A stretch of 64,000 bases of DNA from Thamnaconus septentrionalis. Lineage: Eukaryota; Chordata; Actinopteri; Tetraodontiformes; Monacanthidae. A program made the translations under genes and the position numbers. Below, piece by piece: positions 52,407-64,000 of this stretch. The stretch's first letter is position 1. Each line of letters opens with the position of its first letter. The stretch lies in NCBI GenBank assembly GCA_009823395.1, contig CM020503.1, forward strand, positions 5,294,501-5,358,500, read 5' to 3'. The notes under the pieces are model-generated. The model saw nothing but the letters and a program-made list of their open reading frames with translations, was not told the DNA's origin and searched no databases.

Positions 52407-55400
52407 ATGGATCGTCGGTGCGTCGTGGAAACTTTGGCGGAGTTTGGCTTCACAGGACCAGCCGTCTCCCCGAGGATGAGGTGTTGTGGTGAGACAGACG
52501 TGCTCACCTGCTGCACCGGCCACGACGAGGTTTCCGTTTACAGCAAGAAGGAGAGGCGAGTCAAGGCAAGTGAATGATTTCCCGTTTATTGATCGCGGAT
52601 CCACACATTGATCCCTCTGCAACCGCAAGCAGAACCCCACTGGGTCTAAGTGCTTTCTCTTATTCTGCTCATGGATGCAACTCTACAGTGACTTGTTGCT
52701 TGGTTGCAGGCTGTCCTCCAGTTTCCACAGCCTGTGACTGACCTCCTGCTCGAGTGTCTCGATGAGCAACTCCTGTTTGCTGCCTGTTCGAGTGGAGTTT
52801 ATTCTATTCCTTTACAGTCTCTGTTACCCAGGTATGAATCCACTCAGATTTAGCAAAGAAACAAACAGGCACGCTTTGTAATTTGTTTGTTGTTCCTCAA
52901 CTTATTGACTCCTCTACACTTGTCATCTCTGTCTGCACATCCCAAAGCTTCCAGGTTGATGCATCCCCGTGTCCAGCTGAGCTTAAGATCTCTTCCGAGT
53001 TCCTGACTGTTGAGGAGAAAGATGTGTCGTCGCTGCTTCTCGTCGGCTCGACCCTGCTGACCCTCTCCCTGAGAGACACGGCCTGGAGGTTGACTCTGTA
53101 CAGATGGTCCGCACAGTCGGCTTGCAGCAGCTTTGAGATGCTCACTTCATTCAGTCTCCCGCTGGCCGCGGGGCTTCTTCACACTGATGGAGCCGCACGG
53201 AAGAGGAGAAAGCCTGTGTTGGTTTGCGTCCGTCCTTGTGATGCATCACCTCCATCGTCGGAAATAACTTTGAGCGCCGGCCACTTCCGCCTCCAGCCGA
53301 CCCTTTTTAAACTTCTGTTCGGGATCGATGCCGCACTTGCCAAATCACCCGTTGTCCTTTGCGGCCTCCCTGATGGCCGCCTCTATCACCTCCCTCTGCA
53401 CCTGCCAGCGTCACGGCTCCGAGTGCTGCACAGTCTGGAGCAGCCGATCGTTTTCATTGGAGCGTGCTCAGCTGAGGAAACAGATGCAGGGAAAACGTCG
53501 GCTCTGGTGGCAGTGGGCGTCATGGGCAGAGTGGTGTTGATCAGAACAGAGAGAGCAGGGCCAGGCAAAGAGGACTGCTCGGCTGGGTTTATTGAGACTT
53601 GTGTACCAGGGCCGGTGATATGTGGCTGCACACATGGAAACGTTTTGTACTACAGCACCGGGTCGGACCTTCTCAGGCTGGATCTGTCAGTGGGGTCATT
53701 TAGTAAAGATGATGCGGACAAAGTTGGGGAAGGATGCAGAGACGCAGATTCCTTCCTCCAAAGCCCCGTCAGTCTAAACGTCTGCAGAGTTGTCGCCTTC
53801 GCTGAGGCTTTGTCCACCGCTGCAGGTGAGCAGGACCAAGCCTGGCACAAATCACATGTCTCCTTGGAAATGTTCTCTCCTGGGTGCAGATCATGAAAAT
53901 AAGTGTGTTGCACAATAGATGTTAGATTGTTGTGAATCAGTTCAAGATTGTTTTTAATTTGATTTTAATTTGAAGTTAATGAACATGAGGATGAAACATT
54001 GAAAATAAATCAAACATAAAAGTTAAAAATGCATGTTTGTTTTTAGTTGGAGGTCACAAAAACGAATAATGTAAAAGTGCTTGAAGTGACTTTATATTAT
54101 TATATTAGCCATGTATTTCTTAACATGACTCTGTTAACGCTGAACTGACTTGGTGACTCTACCCACCCACAGCCACCCAGTGCTTTTATTTTTTGAAACT
54201 CTTCAGCTATGTGCCTTTTGTTTTTGCACCCTTTTCACCCCAGGTGAGGTTCAGCTGCTGGGCCTCTCTGTCAGGGGGAGCCTCCAGAGAATCACTGCAC
54301 CTGTGAGCAGAGAGGAGGCTGCCTCGCTGCAGGGGTCCTCAGCACCGGTGGGCCGCGGTGTCCGGGAACTCCTGTCTGCTATTGGGGATGTTTGTGAAAG
54401 GTAGACACAGCAGGATTTCAAAGAATATTAACTACTTCCTGTTTATGTGTACAAATCAATGTAGAATTGTTTGTGATATTTTCCTTGGTTTTTTTTCCCC
54501 GTGACAGAGCTTCGGAGCTGAAAACCGCCATCAGATCCAAAAACCAGATGCTGAAGCACCTGAATCAGGTGCTCAACATCTGCTTCCTCCTGACAGGTGG
54601 CTCGCAGGACAAGCCAATCAGATGCCATGGTGTGACAGAGTGGAGGAGGCTGCTTCGAGAAGACTCCCTGGAGCTGACCTGCGTCCTGGAGAACTCGAGC
54701 CCCTTCGCCTTCGAGCAGGGCTGGACGCTGAGCGTCACCGCGTTCCCTCCGTCCGGCCCTCCAAGCCGAGGAGGAGGAAACGCCTCCCGCAGTTTTTCAT
54801 TCCCGTTCCACAGCGTCCAGCCGGGAGAGACCTTTGAAGTCGTGCTGCCCCTGGCGGCCGTAGGCGACGCGTCCTTCCCGATGACCATTAGCTGCTCCCT
54901 CGTCTTCTCCTTCTTGGGCCTCCTGGCTGAGGAGGCGGCTGCGAACCTCCCCGACTCGCAGAGGAGCTTTGCTTTGCCCCTGAACACGCTGACAGTGGAC
55001 TGGCTGCACGCCCTGCAGGGCGGCGGCAGCACGGCCACTCACAGTGGGGCTGCGTCTCAATGCGGCGACTCCAGAACGGATGCCGTTCGGGCTTTTCTCA
55101 ACTCACGTCGAATTGGATGGGAGGCGGGAGGGACGTCGGCCTCGGGGCCCGAGGCGGAGCAGTTCTCAGCCAGCGTGCGGCTGTCCTCGGAACTGGTCGG
55201 GAGCGCCCTGGCGTGGGAGCCTCGGGGGGAGAAGTCGGCTCGTCGGGACGTCTGCGGCCCCCTGCTGGACTGGCTGCTGGCTGCCGGCTGTGGAGGAGTG
55301 AGGCCGGGTCACCACAGAGACCAGGTCGACGGCTCAGTGGTCCGCACTCAGTGTCCCGACGGGCATCCGGTCAAGCTGAGTGCAACAGAGGTAAAAAAAA

Positions 55401-56491
55401 ACAAACAAAAAACGTCGGACTTGGTGGAAATTGTCGCTTTGGCGGTTCTTATTTGAAGGAAACAAGTTGTTTTCGTTGGCAGGTGGATTTGGAGGGGGAG
55501 GAGTCTCTGACCACAGTGGTGCTTCACATGGAGAGCCCATCCATAGCGGCGGTGTGTGGGCTGCACCACGCCGTCCTGCTCCGTGTGCAGGTAACTGCAA
55601 ACACACAGATTTGTTTTTTTTCCTTTTCTTTGAGAATTAATAAAGAAACCACGTAGTATAGACATCTTGATAGTTTGGCTTTATTTCACCATTACAAGTA
55701 GGCATACATACATTATATTATTGATTTGATGAAATTTATGCAATCTAAAATCTCAGTCTGTCCTCTTCAATGTCCCACGAACAGTTATGAGAAAGGCATC
55801 CAACAAACATCCATAAAAGCTGCAACGCAGCTCACATTCAGTTTTGATAGTTATGTTTTCCTTTGCTTGATGGCAAGTTTCCCCTGATTTTTTCCCCCAC
55901 TGTTGTTTTCCTGCTCTGTTTTCTCAACAGACATTGTTGCTGAAGGCTCCTCAGAATGCTGCCGCCACAAGACCTGTCCAGAGTTTAGGCCTGAGAGAGA
56001 CGCTGCACCGGGTTGAGGTAATTGTACTGCAATTGACTAATCTGTCTATTTTTTTGGAAGTTTTTAAAAAGTAACAAATATTTACCCAGCACACTTCCTG
56101 AGAAGCACTGATTTTGATATAAGCGAAGGTAAAGAAAGTCAGTGTGGAGGTTAATCAAAAAGTCCTGATAAACAGCATCAGTGCTTTTAACACTTTCTAC
56201 TATGAAGTTGTTTCTCTGCGTTGTCTTTGCCATCTTTGCACATGATTGTGCTTTGATTTAAACTCTGTCACTCACGCCTGTCTGCTCTACCTCTCAGTGT
56301 GTCCTCAGTGCAGTGCTTAGTCCAGTTGTCTCACCTCTGTCTCTCTGCTCTACCTCCGGCGTCAGCACCTGTTGCAGCGGATCCAGCAAAGTCGAGTCTC
56401 GCAGGCCTTCGCCACGTCCGCGGGCCAGACGAGCCGATCTCTCCTGGACATTTACAGAGACCTGAGGGACAATCCTCTAGTTGTGGTCTAG
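52407..56491 (+). CDS. faap100: FAAP100, Fanconi anaemia core complex 100-kDa subunit, eight exons, complete
   Basis: FAAP100 forms with FANCB and FANCL the catalytic ubiquitin-ligase module of the Fanconi core complex that monoubiquitinates FANCD2-FANCI at interstrand crosslinks. Exons: 52407..52565, 52710..52831, 52948..53825, 54244..54400, 54508..55390, 55483..55590, 55931..56017 and 56366..56491; about 839 residues (human 881). Blocks matching human: SPVVLCGLPDGRLYHL, LEQPIVFIGA, VPGPVICGCTHGNVLYYST, SPVSLNVCRVV, GVRELLSAIGDVCER, a coiled-coil-like SKNQMLKHLNQVLNICFLL, LTCVLENSSPFAFEQGWTLS and the C-terminal SLLDIYRDLRDNPLVVV. The start at 52407 has a better context (gccATGg) than the in-frame ATG at 52401. 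Intron 1 uses a GC donor. The exon 3 acceptor (cccaaag) is weak but the only one keeping frame. Neighbours birc5 and fscn2 match human 17q25. Confidence 0.92.
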
Positions 56492-56552
56492 TGGCTCCTC
56501 CCATCTTCACAAGAGCCCATGCAGTGGTCCGTGCTGAAGTAGTGAGAGCATG

Positions 56553-56558
56553 AATAAA
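56553..56558 (+). terminator. faap100 polyadenylation signal AATAAA
   Basis: AATAAA lies 61 bp after the stop codon. If it is used, the CAG tract that follows would fall outside the short 3'UTR; a second AATAAA lies near 56,926. Confidence 0.55.
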
Positions 56559-56612
56559 ATGCGGCGGCTCCTCTGCGGTGGGACCTTCTGAAGAATCAGG
56601 CTGGTGAAAAGC

Positions 56613-56613
<1 letters not shown>

Positions 56614-56654
<41 letters not shown>
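56614..56654 (+). repeat. (CAG)n trinucleotide repeat after faap100
   Basis: About 13 uninterrupted CAG units, 120 bp after the faap100 stop codon. The poly-Ala antisense frame is an artefact. Confidence 0.95.
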
Positions 56655-56659
56655 TTGTT

Positions 56660-58116
56660 TCAGCAACAAGGTGTGAAGTTTTGTTCTCCGCGTCCAGCTG
56701 CAGGTCCTGACCTGCAGACCACCAGCTCACAGCTCTCTTCCGCCTTGCAAAATCATAATGGATGATGACTTAAAATGATACGTACCAGCGCAGTACTAAC
56801 ACACTCCTACAGATGTCGTGCTCGAGCATTATATTGTTCATTCAACCTAAGGAGGTTTAAATTGTGCTGCCAAACCAAAGCTACAGCATAAATACATTGT
56901 TTGTTACAAGTGACATGTAAAGGTGAATAAACACGTCAGCTCTCTCTGTCTACTAATCTCAAAATTTCAGAAAAAAATAAGAAATCTGGAGTAAGAAGTG
57001 TGAGAAACTATTTTTTGTTTAAATTCAAGTGTTTCTTTGGGGACACTGAGGCGATACTGTAACTGTGTTCACCCTTCTGTTGTCTCCAGGCCAAAATCCA
57101 AACAAAGATTCAATTATTTATCAGTATTTTATACACTTAGTAATAAGCTTCTCTGGGCATGTGTAGCATTGTGATGAGTATTTGGATTTTTAAAATGTGA
57201 AAAAAGTGCACACATCACTTATTGCTTTAATAAAATTTATGCTGAAATATAAAGAAAAGAAAGAAAGAAAGGAGGAAAGAAAGAACAAATGCAGCTAAAA
57301 GACAGGAGGTGGGAAAACTGTTGGAATAATTTTGTTACCACAAATTTGAAACCCAAGGTAAAGTGCAAAAATGCCTGTCTGCGGTTAAAGAGAAGACACA
57401 ACATTTGAAGTCCAAACTTCCAGAACTAGACCTACTAAGACACAATGACACATTCCAAATCTAACAGTTTCTCAATCTGCATTTTTGAAAACAAGGAACA
57501 TTCAAGTTTTAAAGGGTAATCAGTGCTAAGACTGCTGCTGCTAACTTAAAAAAAAAATATGCTGAGAGAAGTTGACAGCCCGTTTTTTGTTGTTGTTTTT
57601 TTTTTTAAAATAAAAGCAAAACTCCAGCCAGTCATTACTGTGTGCTATAACTAACCATGACGGTGCTGCTGACCGTTAAAGGTGACCTCAAATACAATGA
57701 CTAAGCATGTTTGTGCAAACGCCTGGATGAGGGTGTTTATGAACCTGCACTGCTAATTCTGTCACTGTGAAGAGAGCTGGCTGGCTGGTTGTGCGTCAGG
57801 CTGGTGCTTGTGGTTTAGGCTTAATGGTTTTCAAACTGCTAAAACACTGTGGGGAAAAAGCAGACAAATTGTGCAGCAAAGAACTAAACATAGCAAACCT
57901 TTCATGACGATATTTCGTTTTGAATTCTGTGTTTTGCAATTAAGCGGCGACCCAAAACGTCACGCCATCAGGACCCCTGTTGGCTCAGCTGAGAGTTCCT
58001 TCTCCCATCCGCTCCCCATCAGCCACAACCAGGGAGGTGTTCATGCAACTATAAGACACTTCAGTTCTTTGCTGGTGACCTGGTGTTGGGTGAACTCCCA
58101 GAACTCCCAGAGGTGT
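56660..58116. other. Convergent spacer between faap100 and fscn2
   Basis: No gene is recognised in these 1.4 kb. Present are an (AAAG)n patch at about 57,250-57,285 and several homopolymers. Part is presumably fscn2 3'UTR on the minus strand; a TTTATT (AATAAA on minus) occurs near 57,115. Confidence 0.55.
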
Positions 58117-59130
58117 TTAATACTCCCAGAGGGCGGAGCTGCTCGGCCCGAGTCCGTCCCCCTTCAGCGTGCCTCCCTGGTCTCCACGCAGGTATTTTCC
58201 GTTGCGGCCGCGGATGGCGAGCCGGCCGTGTTCGTGCAGCTCCAGGGAGAAGTCCTCGGGCACCTCGCCATCAGAGCACACCAGCCCGGCGCTGTTCACG
58301 TACCAGAAGCGGCCGTTGACGCCTGCAGGGCAGGATGGACAGGGTCAGGATGGACAAGGTCAGGCACAAGGCGTGTCCGCCTCACGTGTGATGTTGTCAA
58401 CAGGGGACCGAAGCAAAGATAAAATCAAAACCTCCACCACCCGACCTTTAATGTGGTAGGCCCCGTTGCTGAACTGCAGGCTGAAAATGTCATAAATTGA
58501 TCTGCCGGCGTCCAGCGTGTTGGATTTCCTGTGGTGGCAGATGAAGCCGTTCTCCCCCCTCAGGATCAACATGGGCCGGTTGATGAGTTTCAAAGTGAGC
58601 CGTTCGTCCTCGCCTGGTGGGTGGAGGATGACAGCAGCAGTGATGAAGACGCCAGCAGCAGTGCGGGTTCAGAGGGACAGACTTGGAAATGACCTGAGAG
58701 GAAAACCTGGAGCTCTCAGTTACCTGAGGAATCACTGACTGCCAGCAGCTGGCCGTTCTTCTTGGTGCAGATGTATTTTCCATTACTGGCCTTTAGTGCC
58801 ACCTTGTGGCCGAGCCACTCCACTGAGAACATGGCATCTGCTGACCTACACGGAGTTACATTAGTTTGAGCATCAGGATTAGAAACCAGCCATCCATCCA
58901 TTTCAATACCTGCTTCTTTCTGAGCAGATACAATGTTTTAGCTAATTAAATAATTGAGTTTTATTAAAGTATCTACCTACCTACCCACCTTAATATTGTG
59001 TAGAAATCTTGTCAGTAACCTACATTTGAATGTTATTTTTTCTTGAGTGCTGACAACGTTCTGACTACCTTTTCACAAATGTGTATTATTTGTATTTTTA
59101 AAAAATGAAAAACAAATCTTTTTTTTCCTG

Positions 59131-59162
<32 letters not shown>

Positions 59163-59519
59163 AACTAATATTTAATTGGACAGAAAGGCTGCATACAATT
59201 AGAAAGGAACACTTATATGTCTAAAATGATATGATGATGATGCTGCATAATATAATATAATATAATATAATATAATATAATATAATATAATATAATATAA
59301 TATAATATAATATAATATAATATAATATAATATAATTAACATCACTCAGGAGATGAACTCACACTTCAGTGGCAGTGCTCTGGATGCCTCCGTGGGCCAC
59401 CAGAGCCCAGTAGTTCCCTTGGCTGGTGCGGAACGTGCACTTCCTCGTTTCCTTGTCGATCTCCATCTGAAACGTCTCCATGTCTGTCTCATCATCCTGA
59501 TTGGCTGCGAGACTCACTC
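58117..59519 (-). CDS. fscn2: Fascin-2, last four coding exons (3' part only)
   Basis: Fascins bundle F-actin through four beta-trefoil domains; fascin-2 is enriched in photoreceptors and hair-cell stereocilia. Exons on the minus strand are 59519..59363 (157 nt), 58845..58724 (122), 58613..58446 (168) and 58322..58117 (206 with stop), the fascin exon pattern. They encode about 217 residues covering the last two trefoils: [128 protein letters not shown] and the C-terminal [15 protein letters not shown] and LVCSDGE are Fscn2-like; Fscn1 has FIGCRKVTG at the first. Exon 1, encoding the first two trefoils, is absent and must lie beyond 64,000. Confidence 0.93.
59140..59162 (+). repeat. (TTTTC)n / poly(T) patch in fscn2 intron
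   Basis: Repeated ttttc units run into poly-T, inside the intron between the exons at 59363 and 58845. Confidence 0.8.
59246..59337 (+). repeat. (TATAA)n pentanucleotide microsatellite
   Basis: About 18 perfect tataa units in fscn2, only about 25 bp downstream of the exon 2 donor on the minus strand. Confidence 0.97.
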
Positions 59520-62122
59520 CTGGGAGAGGCACAGTGAGCACATCGCAGATGTGAACAAGTGTCTCGGCTCACTCACTCACAAAGGCTATTTTATCCCAAT
59601 GCTTACTTTTCATTTAGGGCATGTTTTAATGTGTAACAGTGGAATGTACTGTCTGTCTCTACAGAGAAAATGTCACAGAGGCAGCAGCAAAAACACATGT
59701 GATTCAGCAGTGGGGGGTCAGCCTTGGGTGCCAAAAAGGAGATTGTAATTGTACACTGAAGAAGTATGGAGTGATTTAAGAATTTGGGATTTAGGTGTTT
59801 GAAAAAAAAGTGAACTGCAAAAAAACAAGAACAGAAAATTGAATTGGTTTAGCAACAAATAGACAGAGACCATTATAAAAAAAACAGCTTGCTACTCCAT
59901 GATGTTTAGATGGGCCCAGCATGACCGAGTTGGTAATCATGTCTAATCCCAGGATGTTGCGTTATTTTTAAGTGGTTCGGTCTTAAACTGCTGTGACACG
60001 CAGGGCAGAAAGCTTCCTGCGGGTAAAAATATTTAACGCCTTGAGGGGAAAGTACTTGGGGGAGGAAACAGTAGGACTTGGTAATTATATAGCCTGCAGA
60101 TTAAAAAAAAATGGTAATAAGCAATATCAAAATATAGTCTTAAAATTGAAGCCATTTCACTGAAATGTTCTAAATCTACAGACATTGATTTAAATATCAA
60201 ATAATACAGAAATGTTTTGCACTGTAGAGGAACAGTTGTTATGATATTCCCGACAGTCGGCTCGGCTATTATTGCCGACATGAAAAAAGACAAGAGCAAA
60301 ACAAGCCAACACCACAAGAGAGACAGATTGCGGCGTGCTAAATCCCAAATTACATGCATCTCGGAATATCTCCAAAACATCGCCTTAATCCTCCGCCGAT
60401 GCAGATTTGCATGCTCAGCCCGTCCCTCCCTCCCCCGCCCCTCATCACTTCCTGCTCTCCTCTGTGGTCACCCCTCTCGTCACCCCCGCACCCTCTCACC
60501 CCACCCCTGAGGCCCTGCCTCTCTGCCCTGCACACAGCAGGGATCTGATATAATCAGCTTTCAAGTGCTGTGGGCTCTGCCCCCGCCGCCCCTTCATCCC
60601 TGAAAGAATAAAAAGACAAGAAAGAAACGGAGGATTTCACAGTCCACACTTAGCAGGATGCACAGATAATGACCAACTTTCTGCCGCTGAGTTAACTCAG
60701 CAAATGACCGCGCAAACAAATGAAGAGCATGCCGCAATGTTAATCCCAATGTTAATCCCGCTCAGTTGTGTTCCATTCATCTCACAAGACCAGATGTTTG
60801 GACTGCACCTTCAGAGGGCAGAGGGTTTATTTTTTTAATTAAAAGTACAAAGGCAGTTTTGAAAAGTGCACAAAACAACCAAAGAAAAGACAACAACACT
60901 GGGAGGAAAAATATGGAAAAGTATTAAGTGTTTTCTTACTTCAGAATTTTTTTTTTCCAGAGAAAAAAATCCCCAATGAATCCAGAGATTTACATTAATC
61001 CAAACAAATGTATTATGTTGCCACTTGTTGTACAGTGTGTATCTTATACTGAAGTTTTGTTTTTATGTCATAATAACGTTCTAAATTGCATGGTTGAATA
61101 TGTATTTGAATCAGGGTGAGGATTTGGACTGGTTTGATAATCTACATGAAAGCTGCAATGAAAATGAAATGTTTTCTAAATTCTCAGTGCTAAATGCTTT
61201 TTTTTAGTTTACACTTGAGTCAATATTTTATCTTAGAAAAGACAAGCAAGCGATTGTAGACAAAATCAAGTAACTCACCAAAAAAAACAAAACCCTTTAA
61301 CCTCCAAAACTTAAATAAATCTGAATCCCTACTTATGTCAGTTTATTTTAAAAACTACTCATCCAGCTGAGCATTCAGGCAAGGCAACAACTATGACCAT
61401 GAAGAACAGAGAATAATAAAGAAATGCAGGTCTTCATTCATAATGCGTTGAGGCCCACTGAATAAAATGGCCAATTTTGACTTTAGAACTCCCTAAAATC
61501 GGGTTTTAATTGCTATAAATCCGGCGGCAGTCGAGACGTTTCAAGCAGTGGATGAGTTTATGATGAGATATGGATGCAAAGAAAACATCTTACAGTGCAA
61601 ATGCTTGCAATAATAACAGTTTGAACTGCTTGTTTACCGCACAGTTATTTGATACAAAACGAAATACTGGTTTAATTTAAATTTTTCGTAGCGGTCGGCC
61701 CCTAGCTCGCCGCTCGCGGCCGCGTAAATCTGACCCATCAATATATTCTTTCGGGGAATTGCCTCTTGATTTGATATCTTGACCGTAGACGCTGGAGGAG
61801 GAAGAAAAAGAGAGTACAAAGATGTCACGGCTCCCGAGCTGCCGGGACGCTTTAATCACATTTTATACACCGCCGATAAACTAGGTATCATGAGGTCTTA
61901 CATCTGCTGAAATTATCATTGATCTTAAGTGCGTCTGAAGCACGAGTGTCTGGCCCTCCACTCCTGCACCTATGCCTGGGGGGCCCATCACTCTCATTCT
62001 CTCTCATCTCGACTCAATGTCATGCTTTGTCTGCCTATTCCATGTGTCCATTTCACACTAATTCAACCCAGAAATGATCTTGTGACAGGGCTCAGCTGGG
62101 ACCTCGTGGACGCTATCTGATG

Positions 62123-62425
62123 GATGAAAAGGCAAGAGAGGAGCAGGAGGAGGAGGAAGAGGAAGAAGAGGAGGAGGAAGAGGGAGAAGAGAAGGAAGAA
62201 GAGGTAGGAAGAGGATGAGGAGGAGGCAAAAGAGGGAGGCGAGGAGGAGGAGGAGACAGGGGAGACGGAGGAAGTGAAAGGAGAGGCGGAGGAGGAGGGA
62301 AAAGGGAAGGAGGAGGAAGAGGGAGAAGAGCAGGAAGAGGGGAAAGAGGAGGTGGAGGAGACGGGGGAGATGGAGGAGGAGTAGGAAGAAGAGGAGGAAG
62401 AGGGATGAAGCAGAAGAGGTGGTTT
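62123..62425 (+). repeat. 300-bp polypurine (GGA/GAA) tract
   Basis: About 300 bp are almost entirely G and A (gaggaggaagag, gggagaag, ggtggaggagacggggg), with only scattered C or T. The Leu-rich antisense frame is its translation. Such tracts with mirror symmetry can form triplex H-DNA. Confidence 0.95.
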
Positions 62426-62528
62426 GGGAGTACAAGACTTGATCCAGGCTGAAATTCAAGGTAGCGACCTGGGGATTCCAGTATTCACAATCAGACGTCT
62501 CGCATCTCGTCAGAACGGTAGAGGTAGC

Positions 62529-62553
62529 GCAGCAGCAGCAGCAGCAGCAGCAG
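62529..62553 (+). repeat. (CAG)n trinucleotide repeat
   Basis: About eight CAG units in fscn2 intron 1. Confidence 0.9.
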
Positions 62554-64000
62554 CGCCAGGGTTTTTCTTGCGCTTCCACATCCACTCCAGTAGCTGGAGG
62601 CCCGGCAGAACAGACCTAACTAATCAATCAGCGATAGATAGATGGCTCTGGCCCTGATCTATTATTGATGGTAAGCTAAAGCCGCTGCCTTCCCTCTTCC
62701 TCACTCTCGCCGCACCTCCATCATCACTCACGGCCTCGTTTTCTGTTGACTTTCATCTCACTCCATACACACCCTGCCCCCACCCCCGGCTAACTGTCCG
62801 TGCGCGCACACGTCACAACTGGCGCGTTAATGGAAAGTTGGTACCCGAGGAGGCAGTTGTGTCCCTGCAAAGTGGACCACTTAGAGCCGAGGGACGGTGG
62901 CGGAGCGGCGATAGACACGTTGGCAGGTGTGCACGACGCGCCGAGACAACACGCACAGACGCACAGGCGCACGCCTCGGGTAGTAGAAGATCAGCTCCAT
63001 CCCTCCCCGTTGCTGCTGATAATGAAAGCTCTTTGACATGCATCCATCTGCATTCACGCTCTCCCTACAGGTGACTTTCTTTTATATCCAAGAGCATTGA
63101 GCGCGCTCGCTGCGTGACTCCTCCTGCACTAAACCAAGCAGAGGCAAAGATGATCATTTATGTATGGAGGACAAAGGGGGCCCACCTTTTCCACCAATTT
63201 ATTTGAGAGCCATAGATCAATTCTTCTTGATCTCCGAATCTAATGCAAATGTTGAAGGCAACACGCTGTACATCTGTACTTCTGTACTGTATTTTATCAG
63301 TTTTCACTTTTTTCTTCTTCAGCAGAATGGACACCCAAGATGATTTTTTCTTTAATGTTGCGGTGAGTCATCAGCAACACATTTAACCATCTCACGTGGC
63401 TCTTCCCTCCAAAGAAACAGTCTCATGAACATATCCAAGCTTCAGGTTGACCTGCGTCATTAAAATTTCTACTTCCATTAGTGCGTCAGTGGCGACTGAG
63501 GCTTGGCTTAGCAGGCAGGAGCAGGACTCTGAGGGGTCGAGCCTTTGGCCCCAGGTGAGAGGCAGCTTGAGTTTCTGAAAGCAGACCCCCCACCTCCCCT
63601 CCCTTTCCCCCTCCTCTCCCCTTCCCCTCGACTTCCAGGAACAGAGGCCAACTTCATCAATAATTCAAAACACCATCTCACCACTTGTTCCATCCGGGCA
63701 GTGCTGGTTGTGTGTGGGCTAGTGTGTCGGAGAAAGGATGAAGCTTTTGTTTGTGTGGAACAAGGGGTCAGAGGAGAAGTGTAGGGGAGAGACATTAAAG
63801 GCAAAAATAACAAAATAACGTTAAACGATGAAATAATTCTCTTTGTGTGTGAACCACACCCCCCCACCCTCGTATGCACCACTCTATTAACATTACTTCC
63901 TTTGAACCAATCTGTTTGCAGTGGTCTCAGCTCTTTGGTTCCTGCATGAAATTCCCACTGCTAACCAGGAACAATAAGCCCACGATCCAGTTACAGCACC

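Larger units (their letters stand above)
59520..64000 (-). other. fscn2 intron 1 (at least 4.5 kb, open at the right edge)
   Basis: No fascin beta-trefoil sequence occurs between the first visible fscn2 exon and the right edge, so this whole stretch is treated as intron 1. It holds a long purine tract, a CAG run and a CpG-dense patch near 61.7 kb. I cannot exclude a small unrelated gene, but none of the frames here resembles a known protein. Confidence 0.65.

Noticed and set aside
52970..52985. The stronger-looking acceptor ttccag as the start of faap100 exon 3
   Set aside because: With the phase left by exon 2 it runs into a stop codon within about 18 codons; the weaker cccaaag site keeps the frame and the homology.
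62058..62585. 175-residue Leu/Pro-rich minus-strand frame resembling a membrane protein
   Set aside because: Antisense of a purine tract, which always yields Leu/Pro/Phe/Ser codons.

Overview
This window is vertebrate nuclear DNA, almost certainly from a ray-finned (teleost, probably percomorph) fish. Genes are split into short exons with GT-AG introns and human-like exon phases, several introns are under 100 bp, and the spacers hold fish-style microsatellites, non-autonomous hAT elements and interspersed repeats. I find no prokaryotic, viral, rRNA or CRISPR feature. Most long open frames are artefacts of simple repeats.

Layout. (1) 1-13,250, minus: the first two coding exons of a cytohesin-3-like Arf GEF (cyth3), separated by a 12.8 kb intron full of microsatellites; the rest of the gene lies left of the window. 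(2) 13,250-22,600: gene-free spacer. (3) 22,938-27,168, plus: complete six-exon rac1-type GTPase. (4) 28,928-32,031, minus: complete eight-exon crym (mu-crystallin/ketimine reductase), convergent with rac1 and invaded by two hAT-like elements. (5) 33,126-34,114, minus: complete three-exon snu13. (6) 34,768-39,074, plus: complete uqcrc2, head-to-head with snu13. (7) 40,646-47,919, plus: complete three-exon mosmo with a 5.6 kb first intron. (8) 50,298-51,822, minus: complete four-exon birc5 (survivin). (9) 52,407-56,491, plus: complete eight-exon faap100, head-to-head with birc5. (10) 58,117-59,519, minus: the last four coding exons of fscn2; its large first exon lies beyond the right edge.

The genes are not one pathway. 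They are a syntenic mosaic of segments found in human at 7p22 (CYTH3, RAC1), 16p12 (CRYM, UQCRC2, MOSMO), 22q13 (SNU13) and 17q25 (BIRC5, FAAP100, FSCN2). Local organisation includes two head-to-head pairs with short shared promoters (snu13/uqcrc2 and birc5/faap100) and three convergent pairs.

The most unusual signals are: two tandem, homologous, phase-matched alternative exons in uqcrc2 separated by only 35 nt, which forces mutually exclusive splicing and gives two different N-termini to complex III core protein 2; a crym splice acceptor lying inside the target-site duplication of an hAT element whose terminus supplies the pyrimidine tract; a GC-AG intron in faap100; and a birc5 whose BIR domain lacks the Thr-Pro of the mammalian Cdk1 site.
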